From NCBI GenBank assembly GCA_044508265.1, contig JBIQIB010000040.1, positions 1-31,847 of the forward strand: a stretch of DNA of 31,847 nucleotides, in the 5' to 3' direction. The notes below the pieces were generated by a model. It saw only the letters and a program-made list of their open reading frames with translations. It searched no databases and was not told the origin of the DNA. This document shows, in pieces, positions 6,586-15,026 of the stretch. Origin of the DNA: JAEZDP01 sp044508265. GTDB lineage: Bacteria > Acidobacteriota > Vicinamibacteria > Vicinamibacterales > Vicinamibacteraceae. Both the position numbers and the translations under genes were made by a program. Within the stretch, counting starts at the first letter, position 1, and each line of letters starts with the position of its first letter.

Positions 6586-7971
6586 TCAGGCGTCGCGCAG
6601 GCGCCTGGTGACGTGCTGCACGCCAAGCTTGGCCATCCTGTGCTTCAGCGTGCTGAGGGGAATGCGCAGGTGCCGCGCTGTCGCGGCCACGTTCCACTCC
6701 TCTTTCTCGAGCGCCCGGAGCAGGTAGCTGCGTTCGAAGGCGGCGACGGCGCGGTCGAGCACGCTCTCGTCCTCGTCGGCCTGGGCGTCAAGGTTGGCCA
6801 GCTGGACTTCGAGGGGCAGATCCACTTCGGTCAGTTCGTTGCGCTCGCAGACGGCGACCATCCGCTCGGCCAGGTTCTGGAGTTCCCGGATGTTGCCGGG
6901 CCAGTGGTACCGCATCAGGACCGCCAGCGCGTCGGGGGCGATACCGCGCACGGGCTTGCGGAAGCGCAGCGCATACCGGCGGATGAAGACGTCGAGGAAG
7001 GCCGGAAGGTCGTCGAGGCGGTCGCGCAGGGTCGGCAGCCGCATGGGGATGACGTTGATCCGGTAGAACAGGTCGTCGCGGAACCGGCCCCGACGCACCG
7101 CCTCGGCCAGGTCCGCGTTGGTGGCCACGACGAGACGGAAGTCCACCCGGATGGGATGCCGTCCGCCGACCCGTTCGATCTCGCTCTCCTGGATGGCCCG
7201 CAGGAGCTTGGCCTGGAGGTCGAGGCGCAGGTCGCCTATTTCGTCGAGAAACAGCGTGCCGCCGCGCGCGAGCTCGAACTTGCCCAGCTGCTGGCGCACC
7301 GCCCCGGTGAACGCGCCGCGTTCGTGGCCGAACAGGGTGCTCTCGACGAGCTCCGAAGGCACCGCGGCCAGGTTGACGGCGATGAACGGCCCGCCGTGCC
7401 GCCGCGACTCGCGGTGGATGCGCCGCGCGAGCATCTCCTTGCCCGTGCCGCTCTCACCGGTGATGAGCACCGTCGTGTCGAGCGGCGCCACCTTCTGCAC
7501 CAGCGTCATCACCTGCCGCATCGCGGCCGATCTGCCCGTCACGAACTCCTGGTCGAGGGCTTCGACCTGGGCGGTCAGCGACTCCACGCGGCTGCGGAGG
7601 TCCTGGCGCTCGCTCGCGTTGCGCACCAGCGCGCGCAGCGCGTCGTAGTCGAAGTCCTTGGTGATGTAGTGGTAAGCGCCCAGTTTCATCGCCTGGACGG
7701 CCGTCTCGACGTCCGTGATCGCCGAGATCATGATGACCTCGACTTCGTCGTGCTGCTCCCGGACCTGCTTCAGCAGGTCGAGGCCGCCGAGGCCCGGCAG
7801 CCGCACGTCGAGCAACATGAGGTCGACGCGGCTCTGGCGGAGCCGTTGCAGCCCCTCTTCGGCCGATGACGCCGCCAGCACGCGGTACTCACGCTTGAGG
7901 ATGGCCCTCAGCGTGTCGCGCATCCCTTCGTCGTCGTCGACGATGAGGACTGATTTCTGGGTGACCGGCAT
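6586..7971 (-). CDS. NtrC-family sigma-54-dependent response regulator
   Basis: The 461-residue protein has a receiver domain (about 5-120; phosphoacceptor D55, acidic pocket D12/D13), a short coiled linker (123-142), a sigma-54 AAA+ domain with Walker A GESGTGKE (172-179), an intact GAFTGA loop (219-224) and Walker B GGTLFLDEIGDL (237-248), and a C-terminal Fis-type helix-turn-helix (about 424-454). It should oligomerise when phosphorylated and open sigma-54 promoters. The start is the ATG at 7971. Immediately downstream of its stop lie paired dyads and a sigma-54 promoter for the radical SAM operon, so that operon is its likely target. The histidine kinase at 1413-3134 at the operon's end is the likely partner. 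Both pairings are inferred from position. Confidence 0.93.
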   Translation of the reverse strand: MPVTQKSVLIVDDDEGMRDTLRAILKREYRVLAASSAEEGLQRLRQSRVDLMLLDVRLPGLGGLDLLKQVREQHDEVEVIMISAITDVETAVQAMKLGAYHYITKDFDYDALRALVRNASERQDLRSRVESLTAQVEALDQEFVTGRSAAMRQVMTLVQKVAPLDTTVLITGESGTGKEMLARRIHRESRRHGGPFIAVNLAAVPSELVESTLFGHERGAFTGAVRQQLGKFELARGGTLFLDEIGDLRLDLQAKLLRAIQESEIERVGGRHPIRVDFRLVVATNADLAEAVRRGRFRDDLFYRINVIPMRLPTLRDRLDDLPAFLDVFIRRYALRFRKPVRGIAPDALAVLMRYHWPGNIRELQNLAERMVAVCERNELTEVDLPLEVQLANLDAQADEDESVLDRAVAAFERSYLLRALEKEEWNVAATARHLRIPLSTLKHRMAKLGVQHVTRRLRDA

Positions 7972-7999
7972 CGGAAGACAGGGAAGCTCGTGCGGGCGT

Positions 8000-8005
8000 A
8001 TTCTA
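8000..8005 (-). promoter_or_regulatory. Candidate -10 box of the response regulator gene
   Basis: On the minus strand TAGAAT matches TATAAT at 5 of 6 positions and lies 28 bases before the regulator ATG. The -35 region is poor. The 123-base spacer up to 8094 is divergent and must also hold the promoter of the E3 gene. Confidence 0.3.
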
Positions 8006-8006
8006 C

Positions 8007-8035
8007 TTGCCGCCCGCCTTCGCGATCCCTATGGG
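8007..8035 (+). promoter_or_regulatory. Candidate promoter of the E3-E2-lipB genes
   Basis: TTGCCG (8007-8012) and TATGGG (8030-8035) are separated by 17 bases, facing the lipoamide dehydrogenase gene. Both boxes are partial matches, so this is a weak call. Confidence 0.25.
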
Positions 8036-8094
8036 ACAATACCGAGCTGAGTACGCGCTCGCAGCATCACCTGCGCGTCTCCGGGAGAGGATTC

Positions 8095-9528
8095 GTGGCC
8101 AACGCGTTCGATGTGGTGGTGATCGGTTCGGGCACTGGCGGGTACGTCGCCGCCATTCGCGCCGCCCAGCTCGGGCTGAGGACGGCGGTGGTGGAGCGAG
8201 CGCCGACGCTCGGCGGCACCTGTCTCAACTGGGGCTGTATCCCCACCAAGGCCCTGCTCGAGCACGCGCACGCGCTGAAGGTGGCGCGGCACGCAAAGGA
8301 CTGGGGCATCTCGCTCGGCGAAGCCGCGGCGACGGTCAGCCTCGACATGGACGTCGTGCAGGCCCGCAAGGACAAGATCGTCAAGGGCCTCACCGGCGGC
8401 ATCGGGCTGCTGTTCAAGAAGAACAAGATCGAGTGGATCAAGGGCTCCGGCCGCCTGCTCGGCAAGGGCGCCGTCGAAGTGACCGACGCGGACGGCAATG
8501 CGTCGCGGATCACGGCGGAGAAGGAGATCATCGTCGCGACGGGTTCGTCACCGCGGAGCGTTCCCGGCATCACGATCGACAGGAAGCGCATCATCACGAG
8601 CGACGAGGCGATGAACCTGACGCACGTGCCCAAGTCGATCGTCGTGATGGGCAGCGGCGCGGTGGGCGTCGAGTTCGCCTCGATCTTCAACAGCTTCGGC
8701 ACCACCGAGGTGACGCTCATCGAGCTGCTGCCGCGCATCGTGCCCAACGAGGACGCCGAGGTCTCGGCGGCGCTCGAGAAGAGCCTGAAGAAGCGCAAGA
8801 TCAAGGTCCTCACCGGCACGAAGGTGACAAAGGCCGAGCCGTCGGCCGACGACGTGGAGGTGACGGCGGAGCTGAGCGACGGCAAGACCGAGGTGATTCG
8901 CGCGGAGTACCTGCTCGTGGCCACCGGCCGCGGGCCCGTGACCGAAGGCCTGGGTGCCGAGGACGTCGGCCTGCAGCTGGAGCGGGGGTACATCCGCGTC
9001 GACGAGCTGATGCGGACCGGCGTCGAGGGCGTGTCCGCCATCGGCGACGTCATCACCCTGGGCCAGCCCGGCCACCCGCAGCTCGCGCACCTCTCGTCGG
9101 CCGAGGGCATCCTTGCCGCGGAGCGCATCGCCGGACAGCACGTGCGCCCGATCGATTACGACCACGTGCCCGCGTGCACCTACTGTGATCCGGAAATCGG
9201 CAGCGTCGGCCTGACCCAGGCCGAGGCCGAGGAACGCGGCTACGACGTCCGCGTCGGCACGTTCCCGTTCGGGATTCTGGGACGGGCGAAGATCATGAAC
9301 GAAACCGAGGGGTTCGTGAAGATCGTCGCCGACAGGAAGTACGACGAGGTGCTCGGCGTGCACATGATCGGGCCCCGTTCGACCGAGATCGTCGCCGAGG
9401 CCACGCTGGCGCTGCGCCTCGAGTGCACGGTGGAGGAACTCATCCGGACCATCCATGCCCATCCGACGATGTCGGAGGCGGTGGCCGAGGCGGCGCACGC
9501 GACGCACGGAGCGCCGCTGCACATGTAA
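8095..9528 (+). CDS. lpdA: Dihydrolipoyl dehydrogenase (E3)
   Basis: This 477-residue flavoprotein reoxidises dihydrolipoyl groups of 2-oxoacid dehydrogenase complexes, passing electrons via FAD to NAD+. The FAD motif GSGTGGYVAA lies at 11-20. The redox disulfide motif GGTCLNWGCIPTK gives C43 and C48. A second Rossmann motif (GSGAVGVEFASIF) binds NAD, SAIGDV contacts FAD, and the C-terminal HAHPTMSE carries the catalytic His456/Glu461 pair. The start is the GTG at 8095, behind GGGAGAGG; an open frame extending to 7990 lacks family similarity. It is 13 bases before the E2 gene and so in an operon with E2 and lipB. No E1 gene is in the window. Confidence 0.95.
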   Translation: MANAFDVVVIGSGTGGYVAAIRAAQLGLRTAVVERAPTLGGTCLNWGCIPTKALLEHAHALKVARHAKDWGISLGEAAATVSLDMDVVQARKDKIVKGLTGGIGLLFKKNKIEWIKGSGRLLGKGAVEVTDADGNASRITAEKEIIVATGSSPRSVPGITIDRKRIITSDEAMNLTHVPKSIVVMGSGAVGVEFASIFNSFGTTEVTLIELLPRIVPNEDAEVSAALEKSLKKRKIKVLTGTKVTKAEPSADDVEVTAELSDGKTEVIRAEYLLVATGRGPVTEGLGAEDVGLQLERGYIRVDELMRTGVEGVSAIGDVITLGQPGHPQLAHLSSAEGILAAERIAGQHVRPIDYDHVPACTYCDPEIGSVGLTQAEAEERGYDVRVGTFPFGILGRAKIMNETEGFVKIVADRKYDEVLGVHMIGPRSTEIVAEATLALRLECTVEELIRTIHAHPTMSEAVAEAAHATHGAPLHM

Positions 9529-9541
9529 GCGGTACCTGACC

Positions 9542-10819
9542 ATGCCCACACCCGTCGTCATGCCCCAGATGGGCGAGTCGGTCACCGAAGGCACGGTGGT
9601 TCGCTGGATTCGGCAGGTCGGCGATCCCGTCGATCGCGACGAGCCGTTGTTCGAGATCTCGACCGACAAGGTCGACGCCGAGATTCCGTCGCCCGCCGCG
9701 GGCATCCTGCGCGAGATCAGGGTGCGTGAGGGCGAGACCGTCGCGGTAGACACTGTCGTCGCGGTCCTTGGCGAAGCCGGTGAGGCCATCGAGCCGGCCG
9801 ACGACCTGGAGGCCAGGCCGGCCCAACAGGCGGCAACGCCGGAGGTCGACCCGACTCAGGCGTCCGACGCGCCGCCCGCTGCCCCCGGCGCGGCGGCGGC
9901 CCCAATCAGCGCCGGCGCCTCCCCAGACGACGTCGAGGCACAGCGCGAGAGGCGGCGGCGCACGCGCAGCTCGCCGCTCGTGCGCAACATCGCGGCGGAG
10001 CACGGCGTGGACGTCGCCGAGGTCGACGGCACCGGCGTGAGCGGGCGGGTGACCAAGCGCGACATCCTCCGCTTCCTCGACGACCGCAACGGCGGCACCA
10101 CGGGCAAGACCCTGCGCGTGCCGGCGTTCGCGCCCGGCGACGACGTCGAGATCGAGCCGATGTCGGTGATGCGGCGCAAGATCGCCGAGCACATGATCTA
10201 CAGCCGGCGCACGTCGGCGCACGTGCACTCGGTGTTCGAGGTCGATTTCGCGCGCGTCGCCGCGGTCCGCCAGCAGAAGAAGGCGGAGTTCGAGCGCGAG
10301 GGCGTCAAGCTCACGTACCTGACGTTCATCGCCCGCGCGGTCTGCGACGCACTGCGTGCGATGCCGCTGCTGAACGCCTCCATCGACGGCACCAACGTCG
10401 TCTACAAGAAGGACATCAATCTCGGCATCGCCGTGGCGCTCGACTGGGGCCTCATCGTGCCGGTGATTCCCCGTGCCGACGAGAAGAACCTGCTCGGGAT
10501 CGGCCGTGCGATCAGCGACATCGCCGAGCGCGCCAGGACCAAGCGCCTGAAGCCGGAGGAAGTGCAGGGCGGCACCTTCACCATCACCAATCCGGGGTCG
10601 CTCGGCACGCTGTTCGGCATGCCGATCATCAACCAGCCGCAGGTCGCGATCCTGGCCGCCGGCACCATCGAGAAGCGGGTCGTCGTGGTGGACGACATGA
10701 TCGCCGTGCGGCCGCGCGGGTACCTGACGCTCGGCTACGATCACCGCCTCGTTGACGGCGCCGTCGCCGACGCGTTCATGGCGCGCGTCAAGCACTCGCT
10801 CGAGAACTGGCCCTCCTGA
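9542..10819 (+). CDS. 2-oxoacid dehydrogenase complex E2 (lipoyl acyltransferase)
   Basis: The 425-residue protein has one lipoyl domain at residues 1-80 with the lipoylated lysine K43 in EISTDKVDAEIPS, an Ala/Pro-rich swinging linker (81-140), an E3-binding domain (143-180, SSPLVRNIAAEHGVDV) and a catalytic acyltransferase domain ending with HRLVDG (His401, Asp405). It moves acyl groups from lipoate to CoA. The start is the ATG at 9542 just after the E3 stop. Its TGA shares an A with the ATG of lipB. The partner E1 gene is missing here, so whether the substrate is pyruvate, 2-oxoglutarate or a branched-chain oxoacid stays open; the sequence alone does not settle it. Confidence 0.93.
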   Translation: MPTPVVMPQMGESVTEGTVVRWIRQVGDPVDRDEPLFEISTDKVDAEIPSPAAGILREIRVREGETVAVDTVVAVLGEAGEAIEPADDLEARPAQQAATPEVDPTQASDAPPAAPGAAAAPISAGASPDDVEAQRERRRRTRSSPLVRNIAAEHGVDVAEVDGTGVSGRVTKRDILRFLDDRNGGTTGKTLRVPAFAPGDDVEIEPMSVMRRKIAEHMIYSRRTSAHVHSVFEVDFARVAAVRQQKKAEFEREGVKLTYLTFIARAVCDALRAMPLLNASIDGTNVVYKKDINLGIAVALDWGLIVPVIPRADEKNLLGIGRAISDIAERARTKRLKPEEVQGGTFTITNPGSLGTLFGMPIINQPQVAILAAGTIEKRVVVVDDMIAVRPRGYLTLGYDHRLVDGAVADAFMARVKHSLENWPS

Positions 10820-11553
10820 TGCGCCGGCTTCACGTCGTCGAGTACGGCCGCCTGTCGTACGAGGACGGCGTCGAGCTGCAGCGACGGCTCGTCGAGCGCC
10901 GCAAGGCCGGCGAGATCGACGACACGCTCGTCCTGCTCGAGCACCCGCACGTGGTCACGCTCGGCGTGAAGGTGCGCCACTCGCGCTCGCACGTCCTGAA
11001 GAGCGACATCGAGCTGGCGGAGGCCGGTGTCGGGTTGTTCGAGTCGGGCCGCGGCGGCGACGTGACCTACCACGGCCCGGGACAGCTCGTCGGCTATCCG
11101 GTCATCGACCTCAAACCGGATCGCACCGACGCGCATCGGTACGTGCGCGACCTCGAGGAAGTGCTGATTCGCGTGTGCGCCGGCTACGGCCTCGAGGCCG
11201 GGCGCGAGCGGGGCCTGACCGGCGTCTGGGTGAACGGGGAGAAGGTCGCCGCGATTGGCGTCCGCCTCTCGCGCTGGGTCACGAGCCACGGCTTCGCGCT
11301 CAACGTGGACCCCGACCTGTCGTACTTCGACATGATCGTGCCCTGCGGCATCACCGACAGAGGCGTGACGTCGCTGGCGCGCCTGCTGGGGACGGCACCC
11401 GACCCTGCGGACGTCAGGCGGCGGGTGGTGACGGCGTTCTGCGAAGTCTTCGACAGCGTGCCGGCACCGGCGCCGGATCCGCGGCCCGACGCACCGCAGC
11501 CCCACGGACAGCAGCCCGGCGCACCGCAGTCCCCCGCCACGCGGCCGGCGTAG
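10819..11553 (+). CDS. lipB: Octanoyltransferase LipB
   Basis: LipB moves octanoate from acyl carrier protein to lipoyl domains, the first step of endogenous lipoate synthesis; the neighbouring E2 is a natural acceptor. The 244-residue product carries RGGDVTYHGPGQ (78-89), the catalytic lysine K142 (NGEKVAAIGVR) and the nucleophilic cysteine C176 in IVPCGITDRGVTSL. The start ATG overlaps the E2 stop by one base (TGATG), so translation is probably coupled. Residues 215-244 form a Pro/Ala/Gln-rich tail beyond the usual end of the family, probably disordered. No lipA (lipoyl synthase) is in the window. Confidence 0.95.
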   Translation: MRRLHVVEYGRLSYEDGVELQRRLVERRKAGEIDDTLVLLEHPHVVTLGVKVRHSRSHVLKSDIELAEAGVGLFESGRGGDVTYHGPGQLVGYPVIDLKPDRTDAHRYVRDLEEVLIRVCAGYGLEAGRERGLTGVWVNGEKVAAIGVRLSRWVTSHGFALNVDPDLSYFDMIVPCGITDRGVTSLARLLGTAPDPADVRRRVVTAFCEVFDSVPAPAPDPRPDAPQPHGQQPGAPQSPATRPA

Positions 11554-11585
11554 AGGCCCTGCGGCCCCGGCGGCGTGGCTTGGCG

Positions 11586-12887
11586 TCACTCGCTGTCGTC
11601 GACGCGCGCCGCGATGGCTTCCCGGACGCCGTGGCCTTCCACGGCGACGACCTCGAAGCGCACGCCGTCGTACTCCACGGCGTCGCCCACATGGGGCGGG
11701 CGGCCGAGCAGCGTGAGAACCAGGCCGCTCACGCTGTCGACGTCCTCGTGCTCGAGCTCGACGCCCAGCGCCTCGCCCGCCTCCTCCACGCGCGCCGTGC
11801 CGCTCACGTGGAGCCGGCCGCGCACGTCGCGATAGATGCTCGTGCGTTCGGTCGCCGTCTCGGCGAACTCGCCGACCACCTCGTCGAACAGGTCCTCGTG
11901 GCTGATGAGGCCGGCCGTTCCCCCATGCTCGTCGATGACGAGCGCCATCTGCGCATGCTGCCGGCGCATCGTGTCGAGCACCGTCCCGAGGCTGGCCGTG
12001 TCGGGCACGATGGGCAGCGGCCTGACGAGCGACGCGTCGAGCGGTCGCGCCGCGCGCGTCAGCGCGAGCAGGTCCTTGACGTGCACCAGCCCGACGACAT
12101 GATCGAGACTGTCGCTGTAGACCGGGTAACGCGTGAAAGGATGCTTACGGACGATGGCGGCAATCGTGTCGGCGTCGGCCCCCACGGGCATCCCCGCGAT
12201 GCGGACCCGTGGCGTCATGACCTCGCGCGCGGTGAGGTCGCCGAACTCGAAGAGCTCCCGCAGGATCTGCCCTGACTCCTCGCGGAGCAGCCCGCCCGCC
12301 TGGCTCTCGGTGACCACGTGGGCGAGCTCCTCGGGCGAATACAGGTGCTCGACGCCCCGGGCCTGCCGGCGGACCCCGATCATCGCGAGCAGCAGGCGGC
12401 CCAGGCCGTTCAGGCTCACCACGAGCGGGAACAGCAGCAGCTCGAACGCCCGCATGAGCGGCGTGATGGCCAGCACCACGCGGTCGGCGCGCTGAAGCGC
12501 GAGCGACTTCGGGATCATCTCGCCGAAGACGATGTGCAGGTACGTCAGGATGGCGACGGCCAGCGCGCTCGCCAGCGTGTGGGCGGCGACGAAGCGAAAC
12601 GGCCCCAGCGCCTCGAGGCGCGGCGTCAGCCACTCGGCGACTCCGTGCTCCCCGTACATGCCGAGTCCGAGGCTGGCCAGGGTGATGCCGAGCTGCGCCG
12701 TCGCGATGTAGCGGTCCTGCCTGAGTGGGTCCTGCAGGATCCGCTGCACCAGCCGTGCGACACGTTCGCCATTGGCCGCACGGCTGTCGATCGTCGCCCG
12801 CGGTGCGCCGACGATGGCGAACTCCGCGGCGACGAACAGGCCGTTGACGACGATCAGCACGAGGATGACGAGGATCACTGTCGTCAT
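11586..12887 (-). CDS. CNNM/CorC/HlyC-type membrane protein with CBS pair (full length)
   Basis: The 433-residue protein has a DUF21/CNNM membrane domain (about 1-190, starting with a hydrophobic helix and the family pattern AAEFAIV), a pair of CBS domains (about 205-330; VMTPRVRIAG and HGGTAGLISHEDLF segments) and a C-terminal CorC_HlyC domain (about 345-430, ending VVAVEGHGVREAIAARV). The family is linked to magnesium/cobalt efflux or resistance; the older hemolysin name is not meant literally. It starts at the ATG at 12887, overlapping the stop of its paralogue by ATGA. It is last in a three-gene operon and converges on lipB. Confidence 0.9.
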   Translation of the reverse strand: MTTVILVILVLIVVNGLFVAAEFAIVGAPRATIDSRAANGERVARLVQRILQDPLRQDRYIATAQLGITLASLGLGMYGEHGVAEWLTPRLEALGPFRFVAAHTLASALAVAILTYLHIVFGEMIPKSLALQRADRVVLAITPLMRAFELLLFPLVVSLNGLGRLLLAMIGVRRQARGVEHLYSPEELAHVVTESQAGGLLREESGQILRELFEFGDLTAREVMTPRVRIAGMPVGADADTIAAIVRKHPFTRYPVYSDSLDHVVGLVHVKDLLALTRAARPLDASLVRPLPIVPDTASLGTVLDTMRRQHAQMALVIDEHGGTAGLISHEDLFDEVVGEFAETATERTSIYRDVRGRLHVSGTARVEEAGEALGVELEHEDVDSVSGLVLTLLGRPPHVGDAVEYDGVRFEVVAVEGHGVREAIAARVDDSE

Positions 12888-13981
12888 GACGAGCGTCCCT
12901 GACCGGAGGCGGACGGACGGCTCGTCGTTGCCGCGTGAGTGGCCGCGCCATGTTCGTCGGCCGTCGGACCCAGCAGCTCGGCCAGCACGTTGTCGAGCGT
13001 CACCAGCCCCACGACGCCGCCGTCGTCGTCGCGCACGATGGCCTGGTGCGAGTGACGTTCACGGAGCAGGCTCACGAGCTGGTCGCCGGTGGTGGTGTGG
13101 GGGACCGACAGTGCGGGCTGCAGCAGCTCGCGGAGGTGCCTGACCGGGCGATGCCCGAGATGACGCACCAGCAGGTCGCGCGTGTTGAGGATGCCCACGA
13201 TGTGCCCGATGTCGCGCTCGAACACCGGCATCCGCGTGTAAGTACTCTCGAACGCGATGTCGAGCGCCTGCCCGACGGGCGTGTTCACCTCGATGCCCGT
13301 CACGGCCTCTCGCGGCACCATGAGCTGCGCCGCGGTGCGGAGACTGAATCGCAGGGCGCGCTGGAGGCGGCGGGTTTCGTCCGGCTCGAGCAGCCCCCCG
13401 TCGCGGCTGTCGGCGATCAGGAGCTCTATCTCCTCGGGCGAGTGGATGTGCCGGTGGCCGCCCTGGTCGCCGAACAGCCGCAGCACGACGTTGCCGCTGC
13501 CGTTCAGCAGCCAGATGAAGGGGTTGAGCACCGCGAGCGACCAGCGCATCGGCATGAACGCCAGCAGGGCCGTCTGCGTGGGGTACTGCAGGGCCAGCGA
13601 CTTCGGCACGAGCTCGCCCACGACCATCTGGGCGACCGTGAGGGCGACGAGCACGCTGAGCGACGCTCCCGACAACGCGGACAGGGGATCGAGCCCGAAG
13701 CCTGTCGTGAGCACGTCCGTCAACGGCGGCGTGAACGCCACCTGCGCGTACGCGCCGAGCACCAGGCTGGAGAACGTGATGCCCACCTGGCAGGCAGCGA
13801 TGTAGCGGTCGAGTTCCTCCGGATGCTCGAGCACGGGCAGCAGCCGGCGCGCCATGGCATGGCCTTCCTCGGCCATCTGGCGGATGCGGCTCTTGCGTGT
13901 GGAAACCGTGGCGAACTCCGCCGCCACGTAGAGCGCGTTGACCGCGATCATGCTGACGACGATCGCGCCGGCGAGCATCAT
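12884..13981 (-). CDS. CNNM-type membrane protein with CBS pair, lacking the CorC_HlyC domain
   Basis: The 365-residue protein is a paralogue of its downstream neighbour. It opens with MMLAGAIVVSMIAVNALYVA and the AAEFATV pattern of the DUF21/CNNM membrane domain, followed by two CBS domains (LMVPREAVTGI and DDGGVVGLVTLDNVLAELLG). It stops about 25 residues after the second CBS, with a Ser/Ala/Thr-rich tail and no CorC_HlyC domain. The start is the ATG at 13981, overlapping the upstream stop by ATGA; a longer open frame to 14488 is only a shadow of the neighbour. The two paralogues are co-translated, so a heteromeric transporter is plausible but inferred. Confidence 0.88.
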   Translation of the reverse strand: MMLAGAIVVSMIAVNALYVAAEFATVSTRKSRIRQMAEEGHAMARRLLPVLEHPEELDRYIAACQVGITFSSLVLGAYAQVAFTPPLTDVLTTGFGLDPLSALSGASLSVLVALTVAQMVVGELVPKSLALQYPTQTALLAFMPMRWSLAVLNPFIWLLNGSGNVVLRLFGDQGGHRHIHSPEEIELLIADSRDGGLLEPDETRRLQRALRFSLRTAAQLMVPREAVTGIEVNTPVGQALDIAFESTYTRMPVFERDIGHIVGILNTRDLLVRHLGHRPVRHLRELLQPALSVPHTTTGDQLVSLLRERHSHQAIVRDDDGGVVGLVTLDNVLAELLGPTADEHGAATHAATTSRPSASGQGRSS

Positions 13982-14802
13982 GGGCCGATCACCGCGGGCG
14001 GCATGCGCTCGAGCCGACCGCCGGGCGCGAACCGGATCGGCACCACGCGCGCCCCACGCCGGCCGCCCGGCGACGGCGGGCCGATGATGGACGTGTCCAC
14101 GACCCACGCAGGCTGATGGGCTCGCCCGCCGAACCAGGCGGCTTCCACGAACCTGGCGGCAGCCGCCGCGAGTGCCACCGGGCCGGGGGGAAGGCTTCGG
14201 GTGAACTGCTCGTCGAGCCGGGCCCGGTGCTCCCGCGGGAGGACGGCTTCTGCGGGACTGCCCCCGATCGACGAGCGGGCCCACGCGATTGCAAGCTGCC
14301 CGGGCAACTCTGTGTCGTCGGTGAGGCCGACGGTGACGTCGCGAAACGACAGGTCCAGCTGTGCGGCCACGAGTGCGCGTGCGGCGCCCGCCGCGGCAGA
14401 GGGCGCCGAGCCCACGAGCAGGTCGGGCGCAATCACCCCTTCGCCGACGAGTCGGGGCAGCAGCGCCGCGTGCTCGTACGACGCGCACACCAGCAACGCA
14501 CCGGGCGCGGCGGCGACGGCACGACGGAGCAGCGTCAGGACATCGCCGGACCCGTCCTGCGGCAGCGGATCGGCAAACGCGAGGACCCAGGCCCCCGCAG
14601 CCGCATCAATGGATGTGTGGCCCGTGACCCTCGTGCTCACGCCATCGGGCGGGCCTGCCTGGCGGACGTCGAGCGCCTTGCCCGTCGCGACGGCACCGGT
14701 CGGGTCGACGAGGCGCACCTCGTCGAAGAGGGCGCGGCTGGACAACGTATGGGTGAGGGTGCCTCCGAGCGGTCCGGCTCCGAGGATGGCGACAAATGGC
14801 AT
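13978..14802 (-). CDS. Malate/lactate-dehydrogenase-fold protein lacking catalytic residues
   Basis: The 274-residue protein aligns by eye with NAD-dependent malate dehydrogenase: nucleotide motif ILGAGPLGG (6-14), the acidic strand end LVDPTG (31-36), the MDH-like GKALDVRQAGP (41-51) and the region LDLSFRDVTVG (149-159). Yet the substrate-binding loop (normally with two arginines around PRKPGMSR) reads PLPQDGSGD (79-87). The catalytic His motif GGHGD is replaced by GLTDDT (159-164), and the catalytic Asp before it (LDSAR-type) is absent (AAAGAAR). It probably no longer oxidises malate. The start is the ATG at 14802; a Pro-rich upstream extension is not supported. It heads an operon with two CorC-type genes. 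Confidence 0.75.
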   Translation of the reverse strand: MPFVAILGAGPLGGTLTHTLSSRALFDEVRLVDPTGAVATGKALDVRQAGPPDGVSTRVTGHTSIDAAAGAWVLAFADPLPQDGSGDVLTLLRRAVAAAPGALLVCASYEHAALLPRLVGEGVIAPDLLVGSAPSAAAGAARALVAAQLDLSFRDVTVGLTDDTELPGQLAIAWARSSIGGSPAEAVLPREHRARLDEQFTRSLPPGPVALAAAAARFVEAAWFGGRAHQPAWVVDTSIIGPPSPGGRRGARVVPIRFAPGGRLERMPPAVIGP

Positions 14803-14839
14803 CTCAGCGACGGGCGTACGGGGAACAGGATACGTCAGT

Positions 14840-14928
14840 GAAGAGGAGGAGCGGAGGAAAGGAGGAGGGAAGGAAAGGAGGAAGAGGACCGGAGGACCGG
14901 AGGACCGGAGGAGGAAGGGAAGGGAGGA
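14840..14928. repeat. Polypurine low-complexity tract
   Basis: About 89 bases are almost purely purine on the plus strand, broken only by single C or CC positions, and include three tandem copies of AGGACCGG (14885-14908). The tract fills the divergent spacer 14803-15026 between the MDH-like and SDR genes. In the MDH-like leader it would be pyrimidine-rich. Confidence 0.85.
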
Positions 14929-15026
14929 TTGCGGGCGGCGGGTTCCGCGACGTGGCCCAGACGCTAGACTTGTGAGACCCCTGGCCGCTGGCGGCTGAGG
15001 GACCTGTATGACGGGAGGAGTTCTGC

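Noticed and set aside
5074..6611. Long open frames opposite or beside the radical SAM gene
   Set aside because: The radical SAM frame carries all cluster motifs and a perfect ribosome site. The others have no motif and an Arg/Ala/Gly-rich composition.
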